Source of the DNA: Candidatus Omnitrophota bacterium
GTDB taxonomy: Bacteria; Omnitrophota; Gorgyraeia; Zapsychrales; Fredricksoniimonadaceae
Direction of reading: 5' to 3'
Assembly (NCBI GenBank): GCA_013285735.1
Contig: JABDGZ010000018.1
Location: forward strand, 1 to 33,237
Length of the DNA stretch: 33,237 nucleotides
A program made the translations under genes and the position numbers. The stretch's first letter is position 1. The number at the start of each line of letters is the position of its first letter. This document shows positions 26,004-33,237 of this stretch, in pieces. Under the pieces are notes generated by a model that saw only the letters and a list, made by a program, of their open reading frames with translations, searched no databases and had not been told where the DNA came from.

Positions 26004-26921
26004 TCAAGAATTAACTCTAAATTTTGCTTTTCTATCATGCCGAACAAGACGGTTCCAACATATCAGCCTTTTCTTGACGATCGGCTTGCCTTTGTCTTTA
26101 TAGTCAGCGAGCGCTTCGATGTAATACCAAAATTCATCTTCCGTAAGAGCGCCTTTCATGACGTTGATTAATGCGGATGTGATCACAACCTTTCTAACAT
26201 CACCGGGTTTCCAATGATTAAGAAAGCAATACCATGGACTTGCGGGATCTTTCATGTCGAGTTTCATCTTGGTGTAAAAGCAAATGAAGCCTTCTTGGCG
26301 TATGTAGTTCAAAGTGTCTTCAATGGTCTCGGGAGGTAAATGTTTGGCTTCATGATGCAGGCGATAGACAATTTTGACACAAGTAGGGCAATACGTGAAA
26401 AGTTTATTTTTAAGCCGCTTGCTGCAAAGGTCGCATATTCCCGTATGAGGCCTGGAACAAGTTTGGATGGACAAAATATTTTTATTCTCTTCTTCCAAGT
26501 CGTAATGATGGTCCCAAAAGCGAAGCTTTCTCTTTTTGACTGAAACATGATTTCGTCTAAGGTGGGCTAACGCACGGACATAATACCAAAATTCTTTTTC
26601 AGAAAGGTCTGATTTCATGCCGTTGATTAAGGCAGAAGTAATCACAATTTTGCTTAGATCATGCGGCGCCCAATGATCAAAAACACAGTAAAATGGGCTT
26701 CTAGGATCAGTCATATCAAGGGCCATCCCCGTGTAATAGCACACATACCCGTACTTGCGCACGTACTCCCAAATTTTCTTAACGACCCAAGGTGGAAATT
26801 GCCTTGCTTTCATGCGAAAGGCAAATCTGGCACAGGTAAGGCAGTAGCGTGAACGGTCGCTTAAAGCCCGCTTACCGCAGATGTAGCATTTTTTATTGCG
26901 TATGGGTGAATGTTTGAGCAT
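26004..26921 (-). CDS. Duplicated zinc-ribbon plus HNH-like protein
   Basis: 305 residues made of two similar halves offset by 151 residues. Each begins with a CxxC-x11-CxxC zinc ribbon (Cys12, 15, 27, 30 and Cys163, 166, 178, 181). Each continues with a segment ending in a [CF]YYT- or CFYT-type turn, LDM.DP.SP.YC, then FDHWAPHD in the first half and LNHWKPGD in the second, then VITSALIN.MK and EFWYY. CYYTG...DHW.P...N.MK resembles an HNH nuclease core, where C..C or CxYxG, DH..P and N..K recur. If so, the first half keeps Asp82-His83, while the second has Asn235 in place of Asp. Nuclease activity is therefore a hypothesis. It lies 33 bases after the toxin gene. I do not recognise the exact family. 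Confidence 0.75.
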   Translation of the reverse strand: MLKHSPIRNKKCYICGKRALSDRSRYCLTCARFAFRMKARQFPPWVVKKIWEYVRKYGYVCYYTGMALDMTDPRSPFYCVFDHWAPHDLSKIVITSALINGMKSDLSEKEFWYYVRALAHLRRNHVSVKKRKLRFWDHHYDLEEENKNILSIQTCSRPHTGICDLCSKRLKNKLFTYCPTCVKIVYRLHHEAKHLPPETIEDTLNYIRQEGFICFYTKMKLDMKDPASPWYCFLNHWKPGDVRKVVITSALINVMKGALTEDEFWYYIEALADYKDKGKPIVKKRLICWNRLVRHDRKAKFRVNS

Positions 26922-26954
26922 ATAACAATTTCACCGTCAAATTCCCAACCAATT

Positions 26955-27233
26955 TTATTTTCCTAAACGGGCTAATATCTTGGGATATACGTCCCTGCGG
27001 TGGCCGATCTTCAAGACAATAACTTCTTTCCCATGGATGCGATAAATGATGCGGTAATCTCCAACCCGCAATTTACGATGACCCTGCAAGCTTTTGCGCA
27101 AAGGTAACCCATAACTGATAGGATCTACTAAAAGACGGGTTTCAATGGCTTTGCGGATACGACTTTTGATATTGCCTGGAATTTCAGCCAAATCATGAGG
27201 AATATCCTGATGATAAACCGGCCGATACTCCAT
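26955..27233 (-). CDS. RelE/ParE-superfamily toxin
   Basis: 92 residues from the ATG at 27233, which shares one base with the antitoxin stop (TAATG); a TTG nine bases earlier is less likely. YRPVYHQDIPHDLAEIP, then RIRKAIETRL, LRKSLQGHRKLRVGDYRIIY and VLKIGHRRDVY, are the standard RelE/ParE pattern. The basic residues and terminal Tyr are those that, in RelE relatives, bind and cut mRNA on the ribosome. Whether this one cuts mRNA (RelE) or blocks gyrase (ParE) cannot be decided from sequence; the HRRDVY end favours RelE. It is made together with the antitoxin just upstream. Confidence 0.9.
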   Translation of the reverse strand: MEYRPVYHQDIPHDLAEIPGNIKSRIRKAIETRLLVDPISYGLPLRKSLQGHRKLRVGDYRIIYRIHGKEVIVLKIGHRRDVYPKILARLGK

Positions 27234-27460
27234 TATTTCCAAATCTCAACATGAGTAAGAGATTTTTTACTGGAAAAAGTTGTTTCACGCTTTTGAGCGA
27301 TCTTTTGCCATTGACCGTCTTCATAGGTTTCTAATGCTTCTTTGATCAAATCCCTGGCCATGGCAGACAACGACACGCCTTGCGCCTTGGCCAAATGATC
27401 AACACCCTTCATAAGGGACGGTTCTAAGACAACATTTAATCTGGGATTTTGAGTGGCCAT
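27233..27460 (-). CDS. Ribbon-helix-helix antitoxin partner of the RelE-type toxin
   Basis: 75 residues. PRLNVVLEPSLMKGVDHLA, then GVSLSAMARDLIKEALE, has the strand-helix-helix pattern of RHH/CopG-type DNA-binding proteins, followed by a charged tail (about 52-75) likely to wrap the toxin. GGAGG sits eight bases before the ATG, the strongest ribosome binding site of the pair, as expected for an antitoxin made in excess. It probably represses its own operon at the palindrome found inside the promoter upstream. Confidence 0.88.
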   Translation of the reverse strand: MATQNPRLNVVLEPSLMKGVDHLAKAQGVSLSAMARDLIKEALETYEDGQWQKIAQKRETTFSSKKSLTHVEIWK

Positions 27461-27511
27461 ATTTTTATCCTCCGAATAACGATGAGCGCCCGGTCATGAG
27501 GGCCTAAACAA

Positions 27512-27540
27512 AGTGTATCATAAGTGATACACCATGGCAA
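27512..27540 (-). promoter_or_regulatory. Toxin-antitoxin promoter with embedded operator palindrome
   Basis: The minus strand reads TTGCCA (27535-27540), a 17-base spacer, then TACACT (27512-27517). A perfect inverted repeat, GTGTATCA-TAAG-TGATACAC (27513-27532), covers the spacer and the -10. Binding of the RHH antitoxin there would block RNA polymerase, the usual form of autoregulation. Confidence 0.7.
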
Positions 27541-27593
27541 GTAAGAAATATGTGGAAAAATGGTTTTTTAATAGCCCCCCAACAAAATTAGAA

Positions 27594-28661
27594 TCAAGGA
27601 TGGTGAACTTCTTTCACTTGTTCTACGGTCAACATGTCTGTAAAGTTCTTATTACCCTGTGCAAATTGAGAAGCCAAACTGTAGATTTCATCTTTATCCA
27701 TCTTTTCAATACCTAAAGTCCATTTATTCGATAATTTCTCAAATAACAAATGACCTGCCCAAGCATATTCCGATCGACTGCCACCAAGCCACTCCCGTTC
27801 ATAACTTATAATTTGGCCCAACACATAATACGGCGCTGATTTCTCAAGTAATTGACGCACCATTACCCTCGCTTCTAAAATAGAGTCTTTGTTTAACGAT
27901 TCACTCAAAGCAGCATCTTCTGAAATAAAATGAAGCTGGCCTGAATTAAGTAATCCAAAATCTAAAACATGCTGCTGACCATGCAGTCGAAAAAGATCCA
28001 TCAGGGTATTTAAAGCCTCCTCGCTAGGAACCTTTGAATCCCATTGCCTTGCATACAATTTCATATTTACACAAAATAAATTATCCGATGTCTGTACGCC
28101 AGGTTGAAACCTTCTTTCTGCTTCTTCCCCATAGTCCTTAAATACGCTATAGTCATCTTCTAGAGCCTTATACAAGTCAGACGGGAATATAACAATTTCA
28201 GTAGGGGAGGCTGCTTCAACGATTGGTTCGATAAAATGAGGAAGCCCTATCAGGCTCTCGCCTAAAATGGATTCCGTATACTTAATTTGTTGATTGCCGA
28301 TCTTTAACTGCTTTTCTCCTCGAGATATAATCGGCCTCAAGCTGACATTATCCACTGTTTCAAGGTTTAATTTTCCAGTATCGATTCCATATTGTGGAGT
28401 TATGTCCAAATAAAACCCTTCCGACCGTAATCTTTCTTGAATCTTCTTAAAATAAACCTCCCGATTGGAGTTGCTTTCCATTTCTGAAAAACTCCAAAAT
28501 TTATTAAATTTATTTTCTATTCTTATGATGCCCTTCTTCACATCATAATCTGACGTGCCATCCAGACTTTGCTCAATCTCTTGTACTAAAAAAACATAGT
28601 AATTCTTAAAGACTTCTTGGATCTTGGATACTAAATCCTGTTTGGAGAAATTTTCTTTCAT
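27594..28661 (-). CDS. Unrecognised 355-residue protein downstream of giant copy 4
   Basis: 355 residues with no signal peptide or membrane helix, so cytosolic as read. It is mixed helical and beta sequence. The only family-like spot is LFRLHGQQHVLDFG (His227 and His231), placed like the HExxH of zinc metallopeptidases but with Gly instead of Glu, followed by acidic residues at 248 and 263. That could be a dead or altered metal site or chance. It starts 50 bases after the stop of the giant gene at 28712, in the same direction, so it may be expressed with it and serve as a partner; this is inference. No good ribosome binding site is seen before the ATG. I do not recognise the family. Confidence 0.7.
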   Translation of the reverse strand: MKENFSKQDLVSKIQEVFKNYYVFLVQEIEQSLDGTSDYDVKKGIIRIENKFNKFWSFSEMESNSNREVYFKKIQERLRSEGFYLDITPQYGIDTGKLNLETVDNVSLRPIISRGEKQLKIGNQQIKYTESILGESLIGLPHFIEPIVEAASPTEIVIFPSDLYKALEDDYSVFKDYGEEAERRFQPGVQTSDNLFCVNMKLYARQWDSKVPSEEALNTLMDLFRLHGQQHVLDFGLLNSGQLHFISEDAALSESLNKDSILEARVMVRQLLEKSAPYYVLGQIISYEREWLGGSRSEYAWAGHLLFEKLSNKWTLGIEKMDKDEIYSLASQFAQGNKNFTDMLTVEQVKEVHHP

Positions 28662-28711
28662 AGAATAAGGTAAATGATTAGCTGATCGAAGAGTTTATAT
28701 TCAAATTAAGA

Positions 28712-28921
28712 TTAGGGCATTGCCTGATGAATGGATTGATTGTCAGTTACTCCAAGAAAGGCAGCAAAACTTTTAAGCGGCTGGATAGTCATGCTGCCGA
28801 TAGTAGCACCGGTAGCATTTTGCCATTGGGCGACCTGGGCCTGGTCCATATGAAATTTAATCCCTATGCCGTCATTCTGCATCTGTAGGACTTTATTGGC
28901 AGAACTTAAATCGATACCCCC
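28712..28921 (-). repeat. Conserved GGIDL C-terminal tail, copy 4
   Basis: The last 69 residues begin NTGGIDLSSANK and reach MTIQPLKSFAAFLGV before a short end. It is closest to the tail at 1149: both have [FH]H[FM]D.AQ.A..QN..G.T.G...IQPL. Confidence 0.82.
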
Positions 28922-31900
28922 TGTGTTAGAAGTGTTAGAAATTTCCTCATTGCCGATCATCGCTGCATCAGGCGGCCACCCGTCTTTCGGCTGCCATTCG
29001 TCAACTGAGTCGTCATTCTCGCTGACCTCCACATGTGCATCCGAATGATGGAAATAACCATCCAATAATGCCCCTCCGAGTTTACTTCCAACCACCCCGT
29101 CTTGTCTATCATAAACCCGGCTTTCATCTATTCCAATGGCTTTAGCCAGCTCATAAATATGTTCTTTCAGCCTGTCCTCATGCTGGGCAGCTGCATAACC
29201 ATCGACAGAATCAATAAATAACAAGGGTTGGCCGTCATGACCAATCCCCACAAAAAATCTCGCATACCCCTGGGGTTCTCCCCTATGGTCTTCGATGACC
29301 GCATACATGGTCCCTTGATCCAATAAAAATTGGAATATAGCTGTTCCATTTTGTCCTAGCGACGTACAGCTGCGGGCATAATTACCTAAAAACATGTCCC
29401 TGCCCACCCTTCGATCAAAAAATCTAATTGTAAAAAAATCTCTGGTCACTGGCTGATCCAGTTTGAATTCCATTATCTCCCGCAGTATTATTTGCATATC
29501 CACCACCTCCTCAGGCACCTGGCCCCGAAACGAGCCATGTATGGTATCAACCAATCCTACCAAGCTGGCGAGCGCTTGTCGGTTTCTGATCATTCTGTCT
29601 GAATTAGGTAGGTTCCTTGGTCCAAAATTTCTCCATGGTCCGATCTGTAAACCGACAACCTCGGCCGCCCTGCCCTCGGCCTCCATCCACCTTGCGAAAG
29701 CATCTCTCCTGGCTATAAAATCCCTCATCATATCCACCGGCCGGCGCTGCGCCCCTTCCTCATATAGATTGACCGGAGCCACCGCCTCATTGGGATTTAT
29801 CCAAGGCTTGGTATTCAATCTATTTTCTTCCATCTCTTGTAAGAGCCCAAGATTATGCCTCCATATTTTGAGGACCTCCTCTTCATTCTCATCTCCTAAG
29901 AAATCCGCGTCTGTTTGATGATATTGCGGCGGATAGATCAATGCCTTTTCGTTGCCTTCCAAAGAAGCTTTAAACAGGGCCTTGAAAGCCCCTCTTTCTT
30001 CGTCATTCCAGGATCCTTGGCTCGCCACCAATTCCCCGAGAAACCGCATGTCCCATTCGTTTAAGATATTCCTCACGGTGCTGATGGCCCGCACATCAAT
30101 ATTAACACCTAACATATCCGCTACCCTTTGTATCACCCTTCTGCCCAAAACCCTAATGTCCCTTCCCTGTGAAACCCGTAAATCTCTGTCAAAATCTTCC
30201 CGGCTAAAACCCAACATCCGATAAGCCTGGGCATATCCTATCAAATTTGTCAGGAGCGTCGGATCATCCTCAATCCCCTCGGTGTCATGATAAAACTGCT
30301 TCAAAACCAACACATCTTCCATGTCCAAAAAAGTAACCGACTGTAATAAATCCCTGAATAATGGCAGAAATCCGCGATCATCTAAATACATGTTTTCCAA
30401 ATGCCTTGCCACCTTCTCGGAAATCAACCATAACTTAACCATACCAGGAGGGGAATAATTTTCAAACTGCTGCATGTCAATATACCCCTCATTGCCTGGC
30501 TGCATTTCACTGTTGCGACTTCTTACCTTATCAATCATGGCCTGGATCAATCCCCTCGCTCTGTCCCGGTCTCCCCTGCCAAACAATTCTTCCACTTCAT
30601 CCAAGACAAGCATAGCCCCGGGGCTCAAATTCTCTTGTCTCGCCCTTTGATAAGCTCCTTGCAAATAGCCCCTGTCAATTTCCAATACATTATCTCGTAT
30701 CATTCCGGTTAATCTATTCCCAGAGGCCACCCAGTTACCTGCCGCCTTCAAACCTCTGAATCCTGTCTCGAAACGAGGGTCTAATTCATCAATCAATCCT
30801 GCTTTTCTTGCCTTAACCAGGCAGTCCACATAATCCATCCATCCTCCCATTGTTCCCAAAACTTCGAGCCCCTTGTTTAAACGGGGATCTGTCCGAGGGA
30901 TCAATTTAAGTTCCATTGCTGTAATAACCGTATCCGTATAATCTTCCCAACGATCAATGTTTTCATACTGATCTTCAATCTCTGCTTTTTCCATAATTTC
31001 TAGCCAATGATCAAACCAGCGGTGGTTTTTCCCTGTAAACAATTTTGCCTTTATTGCTTCGATCATCAATGAATAATAAGCATCCCAGTATCCTGTCTCG
31101 GCAAAATGTATAAAAGCTTCGTCCAGCCTGGTATCATTCTCTTCAACCATCCCAGCTTTGACTAAAACAACTATTCCCGTCGGTCCTTCTAGCTGTAACC
31201 ATTCTGCTATCAAGGGACTTGATTGACTAATCAACCCTGCCTGGAAGGCTTCACTGATAGAATCCCGGCAGGCTTTCTTGCTGTGAGGATTCATCAATGC
31301 CCGCAAGCCTATCATTAAATGATCGTATCCTGAAGGGATCACTCCTGATTTCATCCCATCGATGATTAACCGGGTATATTCCTCCCAAATTTCGGTATAT
31401 CGTTTCCTCAAATCTTCTCGTATAGAATGACGCAGGTATTCCTCCTGAGATGAATGGGCCTCAGGATCGGGGCTACGCATGTCTACCTTAGGGGCTGCCC
31501 GTATTAAAGTATTCAACCCTTCTGATAAACGTCGGTCGAATCGATCAATCAATTTCAATTTCATCCCTTCAAGAACAATTTCAGCGTAATGCGTCGTGCC
31601 TCGTAATTGACCCAGTGCTGTATCAAGTCGATGATCCCCTTTGGCGATCGCTCCTATCTTCATCCCTTGGACAATCCATTGCGCACAAGTATATGGATCA
31701 GTAGGTAACAACTTGTCTATCGCTTTACTTAAACGGGAATCTGATGGAATAATCACTCCTTTCTTGATGCCCTGAATAAGAACCCTGCTATATTCAATTG
31801 GACTCTTTAGCGCCAACGCACCCAGCCATTTGTCTAGCTGAGGGGTATCTGCCAGGATCAAATCATGTTCCATCATATCAATGAGCAGGTTGGCATATTT

Positions 31901-33237
31901 TTCACTCCGATACCCAGTTCGAGTGAATTCATTTAACCATTCGTCTACCCTTGGGTCTCCTGCTCCCACTATTTTTACTGCTTGAAAAATTGCATTCCGC
32001 TCCCAATCGCCCCACCTGCCATCTTCATTTATAACGGCCTTTACCCTCTCTCCTAACCGCGGATCAGATTTGGCAATCCTACCATTCTCCATCCCATTGA
32101 TAATCAGATTTACAGAACCAGCAGGGGAATTGGGTGACGATCTATTTAATTCCTGCTCAAAACGGTAATCCGACGGATCGACCAATCCAACCTTCACCCC
32201 TTCAATGAGAGACGATCTCTCATCACCTGTGCGTTCCAGGTTAAACAATATTTCATTCATTTGATAGACTCTTTTCCTGGTTCGGTGAACAGGGGTATCT
32301 AACACGAGGGCTGCCATGGCATTATCAAATTCTAGAGAGGGGGCTATGTCCACTTTAAGATCTGTTAATTGATGTTCTAACATATTCCCGTCGTTCATTG
32401 AGGAAACCGGATCAATCTCTAAAGCAGTATCCATTGCACGATCCGTAAACTCTTCTCCTCCGGAAAAATATTTTCTCGGTAATATTTCCTGTTCCTTGTT
32501 CGGCGTACCGGTGATTACCTCTTCTTTTATGTAATTAAAGACACCTTTTTTAAAGGCTCTTAAATATCTCTGATAAATTTTCATCTTTTCGTCAGGGTCG
32601 CTGATATTGATCCCAGTGATTTTATTTTTAGATTCATATGTCTGCTCTAAAATACTGTCCTTGATTTTCCTTTTGTACCAAGTGGCTAGAATCAATGAAT
32701 TATATATTTGACGGAGTTGGGCAAAATTCTTATCTTCGTTGACTTCCTTGGCAAGTTCCGGGATGACGATTTCGCGGACAACCTGACTACCTAATTGACT
32801 CGTGCCCTTGACCTGGGATTGACTCGATTGAATGCTTTCATGCTTGGCTAATGACAGATAATCTTGCTCAAGCATTACCTTCAACTTGCTCTCGGCAACA
32901 TAAGCTGCCCCTATCTTGGCATTCTCATAAACAACTGCTTTTTCAGGAACTATCCAAACTTTATTAAATGTGTTGACTGGAATATTGGTCGTGCCAAATT
33001 TCTTTTCTGCCTCTTCATAAATACGCTTCCAGAATTTCTTGCCAATTTGATCTTCTGGATAAATCAAACTCGCTGTTATCTGCTTGAGCATATAATCTTC
33101 AGCCAACAAGTCTCGACCCATTTCTGTTAAACCAAAACTGTTAGGAATGATCCGGTCTTTCTCGTAGGGTGATAAATTAACCCACAAATCTTTTTCAGGA
33201 ATAGTTAAAGAGGCAAGAAAATATTTAATCAGTTTAC
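28712..33237 (-). CDS. Giant modular exported protein, copy 4: 35-residue repeat solenoid (N-terminus cut by window edge)
   Basis: The frame is open to the right edge, giving about 1507 residues. The codon at 33187 is an internal TTG inside DLWVNLSPYEK, not the start. The shared N-terminal module runs to PRKYFSGG (32456-32473). About twelve tandem helical repeats follow (30728-32215), with cores such as GIKKGVIIPSDSRL, GMKIGAIAKGDHRL and AMELKLIPRTDPRL. Cores are usually 35 residues apart, with an LI-G-MK-G pattern reminiscent of PPR repeats, so a right-handed solenoid for binding a polymer or partner is likely. Next come helical regions and a domain around 29100-29400 (NYARSCTSLGQNG, IEDHRGEPQGYARFF, PLLFIDSVDG) that may be GNAT-like, at low confidence. 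The GGIDL tail closes the protein. The missing start should carry a signal peptide, as in the other copies. Confidence 0.85.
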   Translation of the reverse strand, partial: KLIKYFLASLTIPEKDLWVNLSPYEKDRIIPNSFGLTEMGRDLLAEDYMLKQITASLIYPEDQIGKKFWKRIYEEAEKKFGTTNIPVNTFNKVWIVPEKAVVYENAKIGAAYVAESKLKVMLEQDYLSLAKHESIQSSQSQVKGTSQLGSQVVREIVIPELAKEVNEDKNFAQLRQIYNSLILATWYKRKIKDSILEQTYESKNKITGINISDPDEKMKIYQRYLRAFKKGVFNYIKEEVITGTPNKEQEILPRKYFSGGEEFTDRAMDTALEIDPVSSMNDGNMLEHQLTDLKVDIAPSLEFDNAMAALVLDTPVHRTRKRVYQMNEILFNLERTGDERSSLIEGVKVGLVDPSDYRFEQELNRSSPNSPAGSVNLIINGMENGRIAKSDPRLGERVKAVINEDGRWGDWERNAIFQAVKIVGAGDPRVDEWLNEFTRTGYRSEKYANLLIDMMEHDLILADTPQLDKWLGALALKSPIEYSRVLIQGIKKGVIIPSDSRLSKAIDKLLPTDPYTCAQWIVQGMKIGAIAKGDHRLDTALGQLRGTTHYAEIVLEGMKLKLIDRFDRRLSEGLNTLIRAAPKVDMRSPDPEAHSSQEEYLRHSIREDLRKRYTEIWEEYTRLIIDGMKSGVIPSGYDHLMIGLRALMNPHSKKACRDSISEAFQAGLISQSSPLIAEWLQLEGPTGIVVLVKAGMVEENDTRLDEAFIHFAETGYWDAYYSLMIEAIKAKLFTGKNHRWFDHWLEIMEKAEIEDQYENIDRWEDYTDTVITAMELKLIPRTDPRLNKGLEVLGTMGGWMDYVDCLVKARKAGLIDELDPRFETGFRGLKAAGNWVASGNRLTGMIRDNVLEIDRGYLQGAYQRARQENLSPGAMLVLDEVEELFGRGDRDRARGLIQAMIDKVRSRNSEMQPGNEGYIDMQQFENYSPPGMVKLWLISEKVARHLENMYLDDRGFLPLFRDLLQSVTFLDMEDVLVLKQFYHDTEGIEDDPTLLTNLIGYAQAYRMLGFSREDFDRDLRVSQGRDIRVLGRRVIQRVADMLGVNIDVRAISTVRNILNEWDMRFLGELVASQGSWNDEERGAFKALFKASLEGNEKALIYPPQYHQTDADFLGDENEEEVLKIWRHNLGLLQEMEENRLNTKPWINPNEAVAPVNLYEEGAQRRPVDMMRDFIARRDAFARWMEAEGRAAEVVGLQIGPWRNFGPRNLPNSDRMIRNRQALASLVGLVDTIHGSFRGQVPEEVVDMQIILREIMEFKLDQPVTRDFFTIRFFDRRVGRDMFLGNYARSCTSLGQNGTAIFQFLLDQGTMYAVIEDHRGEPQGYARFFVGIGHDGQPLLFIDSVDGYAAAQHEDRLKEHIYELAKAIGIDESRVYDRQDGVVGSKLGGALLDGYFHHSDAHVEVSENDDSVDEWQPKDGWPPDAAMIGNEEISNTSNTGGIDLSSANKVLQMQNDGIGIKFHMDQAQVAQWQNATGATIGSMTIQPLKSFAAFLGVTDNQSIHQAMP
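30728..32215 (-). repeat. Tandem 35-residue helical repeats in giant copy 4
   Basis: Repeat cores occur at these residues, counted from the codon at 33187: 330, 365, 403, 438, 473, 508, 541, 611, 647, 676, 711, 757 and 793. The spacing is 33-38 except for a shorter step (29) and two insertions. Consensus: Y-x2-L-I-x-G-M-K-x-G-x-I-x3-D-x-R-L-x3-L. Confidence 0.75.
32456..33237 (-). repeat. Shared N-terminal module of the giant proteins, copy 4 (partial)
   Basis: This holds the module from IKYFLASLTIPEKD to KYFSGG. Long stretches of the DNA near the right edge closely match 500-620 (copy 1) and 5400-5500 (copy 2), for example the stretch encoding SLTIPEKDLWVNLSPYEKD. Confidence 0.85.

Noticed and set aside
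33185-33187. Start codon of giant copy 4 at the TTG encoding the residue before WVNLSPYEK
   Set aside because: The frame stays open to the window edge and encodes IKYFLASLTIPEKD, which is conserved in the other copies, so the gene simply continues past the edge.
1-33237. Classical polymorphic toxin or contact-dependent inhibition system
   Set aside because: Those vary at the C-terminal end and carry small immunity genes directly downstream. Here the C-terminal tail is conserved and no repeated small partner gene is seen.
1-33237. CRISPR array, tRNA/rRNA genes, insertion sequence or transposase
   Set aside because: I scanned for short spaced direct repeats, cloverleaf-like segments and transposase motifs and found none that hold up.

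Overview
The window is about 33 kb of moderately AT-rich bacterial DNA in which every intact gene I can support lies on the minus strand, so transcription runs from high to low coordinates. LpxD indicates a lipid A-making, Gram-negative-type cell. Very large secreted mosaic proteins, long coiled-coil and TPR proteins and GT-C glycosyltransferases together suggest an uncultivated lineage such as Candidatus Omnitrophota or a relative. That placement is inference from gene style, not from a marker gene.

The dominant content is a family of giant modular exported proteins, seen four times. Copy 1 (1-872) is cut by the left edge. Copy 2 (1149-5771), copy 3 (7753-13512) and copy 4 (28712-33237, cut by the right edge) show the C-terminal half. 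All share a conserved N-terminal module of about 340 residues. It starts with a signal peptide in the three copies where the start is visible, and it ends in PRKYFSGG in the three copies where the end is visible. Copies 2-4 share a 60-69 residue C-terminal tail starting with GGIDL. Between these constant ends lies a different cargo each time. Copy 2 has a Fic domain, a membrane segment, a helical region and a caspase-like HG...SC domain. Copy 3 has a eukaryotic-type hexokinase between two copies of a beta-rich domain. Copy 4 has about 12 helical repeats with a 35-residue period and an unidentified C-terminal domain. I consider this constant-end, swappable-middle architecture the main candidate for an undescribed system.

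Region by region, from right to left. Copy 4 is followed by an unknown 355-aa protein. Next come a RelB/RelE-type toxin-antitoxin pair with a recognisable promoter/operator and a duplicated zinc-ribbon/HNH-like protein. Then a membrane-anchored glutamate-synthase-like protein, a 15-residue-repeat exported protein and a TMTC-like glycosyltransferase with TPRs form a close-packed run. A small secreted protein and a dCache-GGDEF-EAL protein follow, each with its own likely promoter. LpxD is translationally coupled by two ATGA overlaps to two small genes. A near-consensus promoter then drives a TPR-like protein and a 988-aa exported coiled-coil protein. Copy 3 has its own promoter and is followed by a GT39-like glycosyltransferase and a membrane TPR protein, then copies 2 and 1. 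Between copies 1 and 2 lies a plus-strand remnant of a comM/yifB gene, the only plus-strand coding sequence I recognise and a sign of rearrangement.

A coherent reading is an envelope-oriented region: lipid A synthesis, sugar transfer onto surface molecules, c-di-GMP signalling and large exported proteins. There are no tRNA or rRNA genes, CRISPR arrays, transposases or convincing rho-independent terminators that I can see. No stretch over 300 bases lacks a gene or gene remnant.
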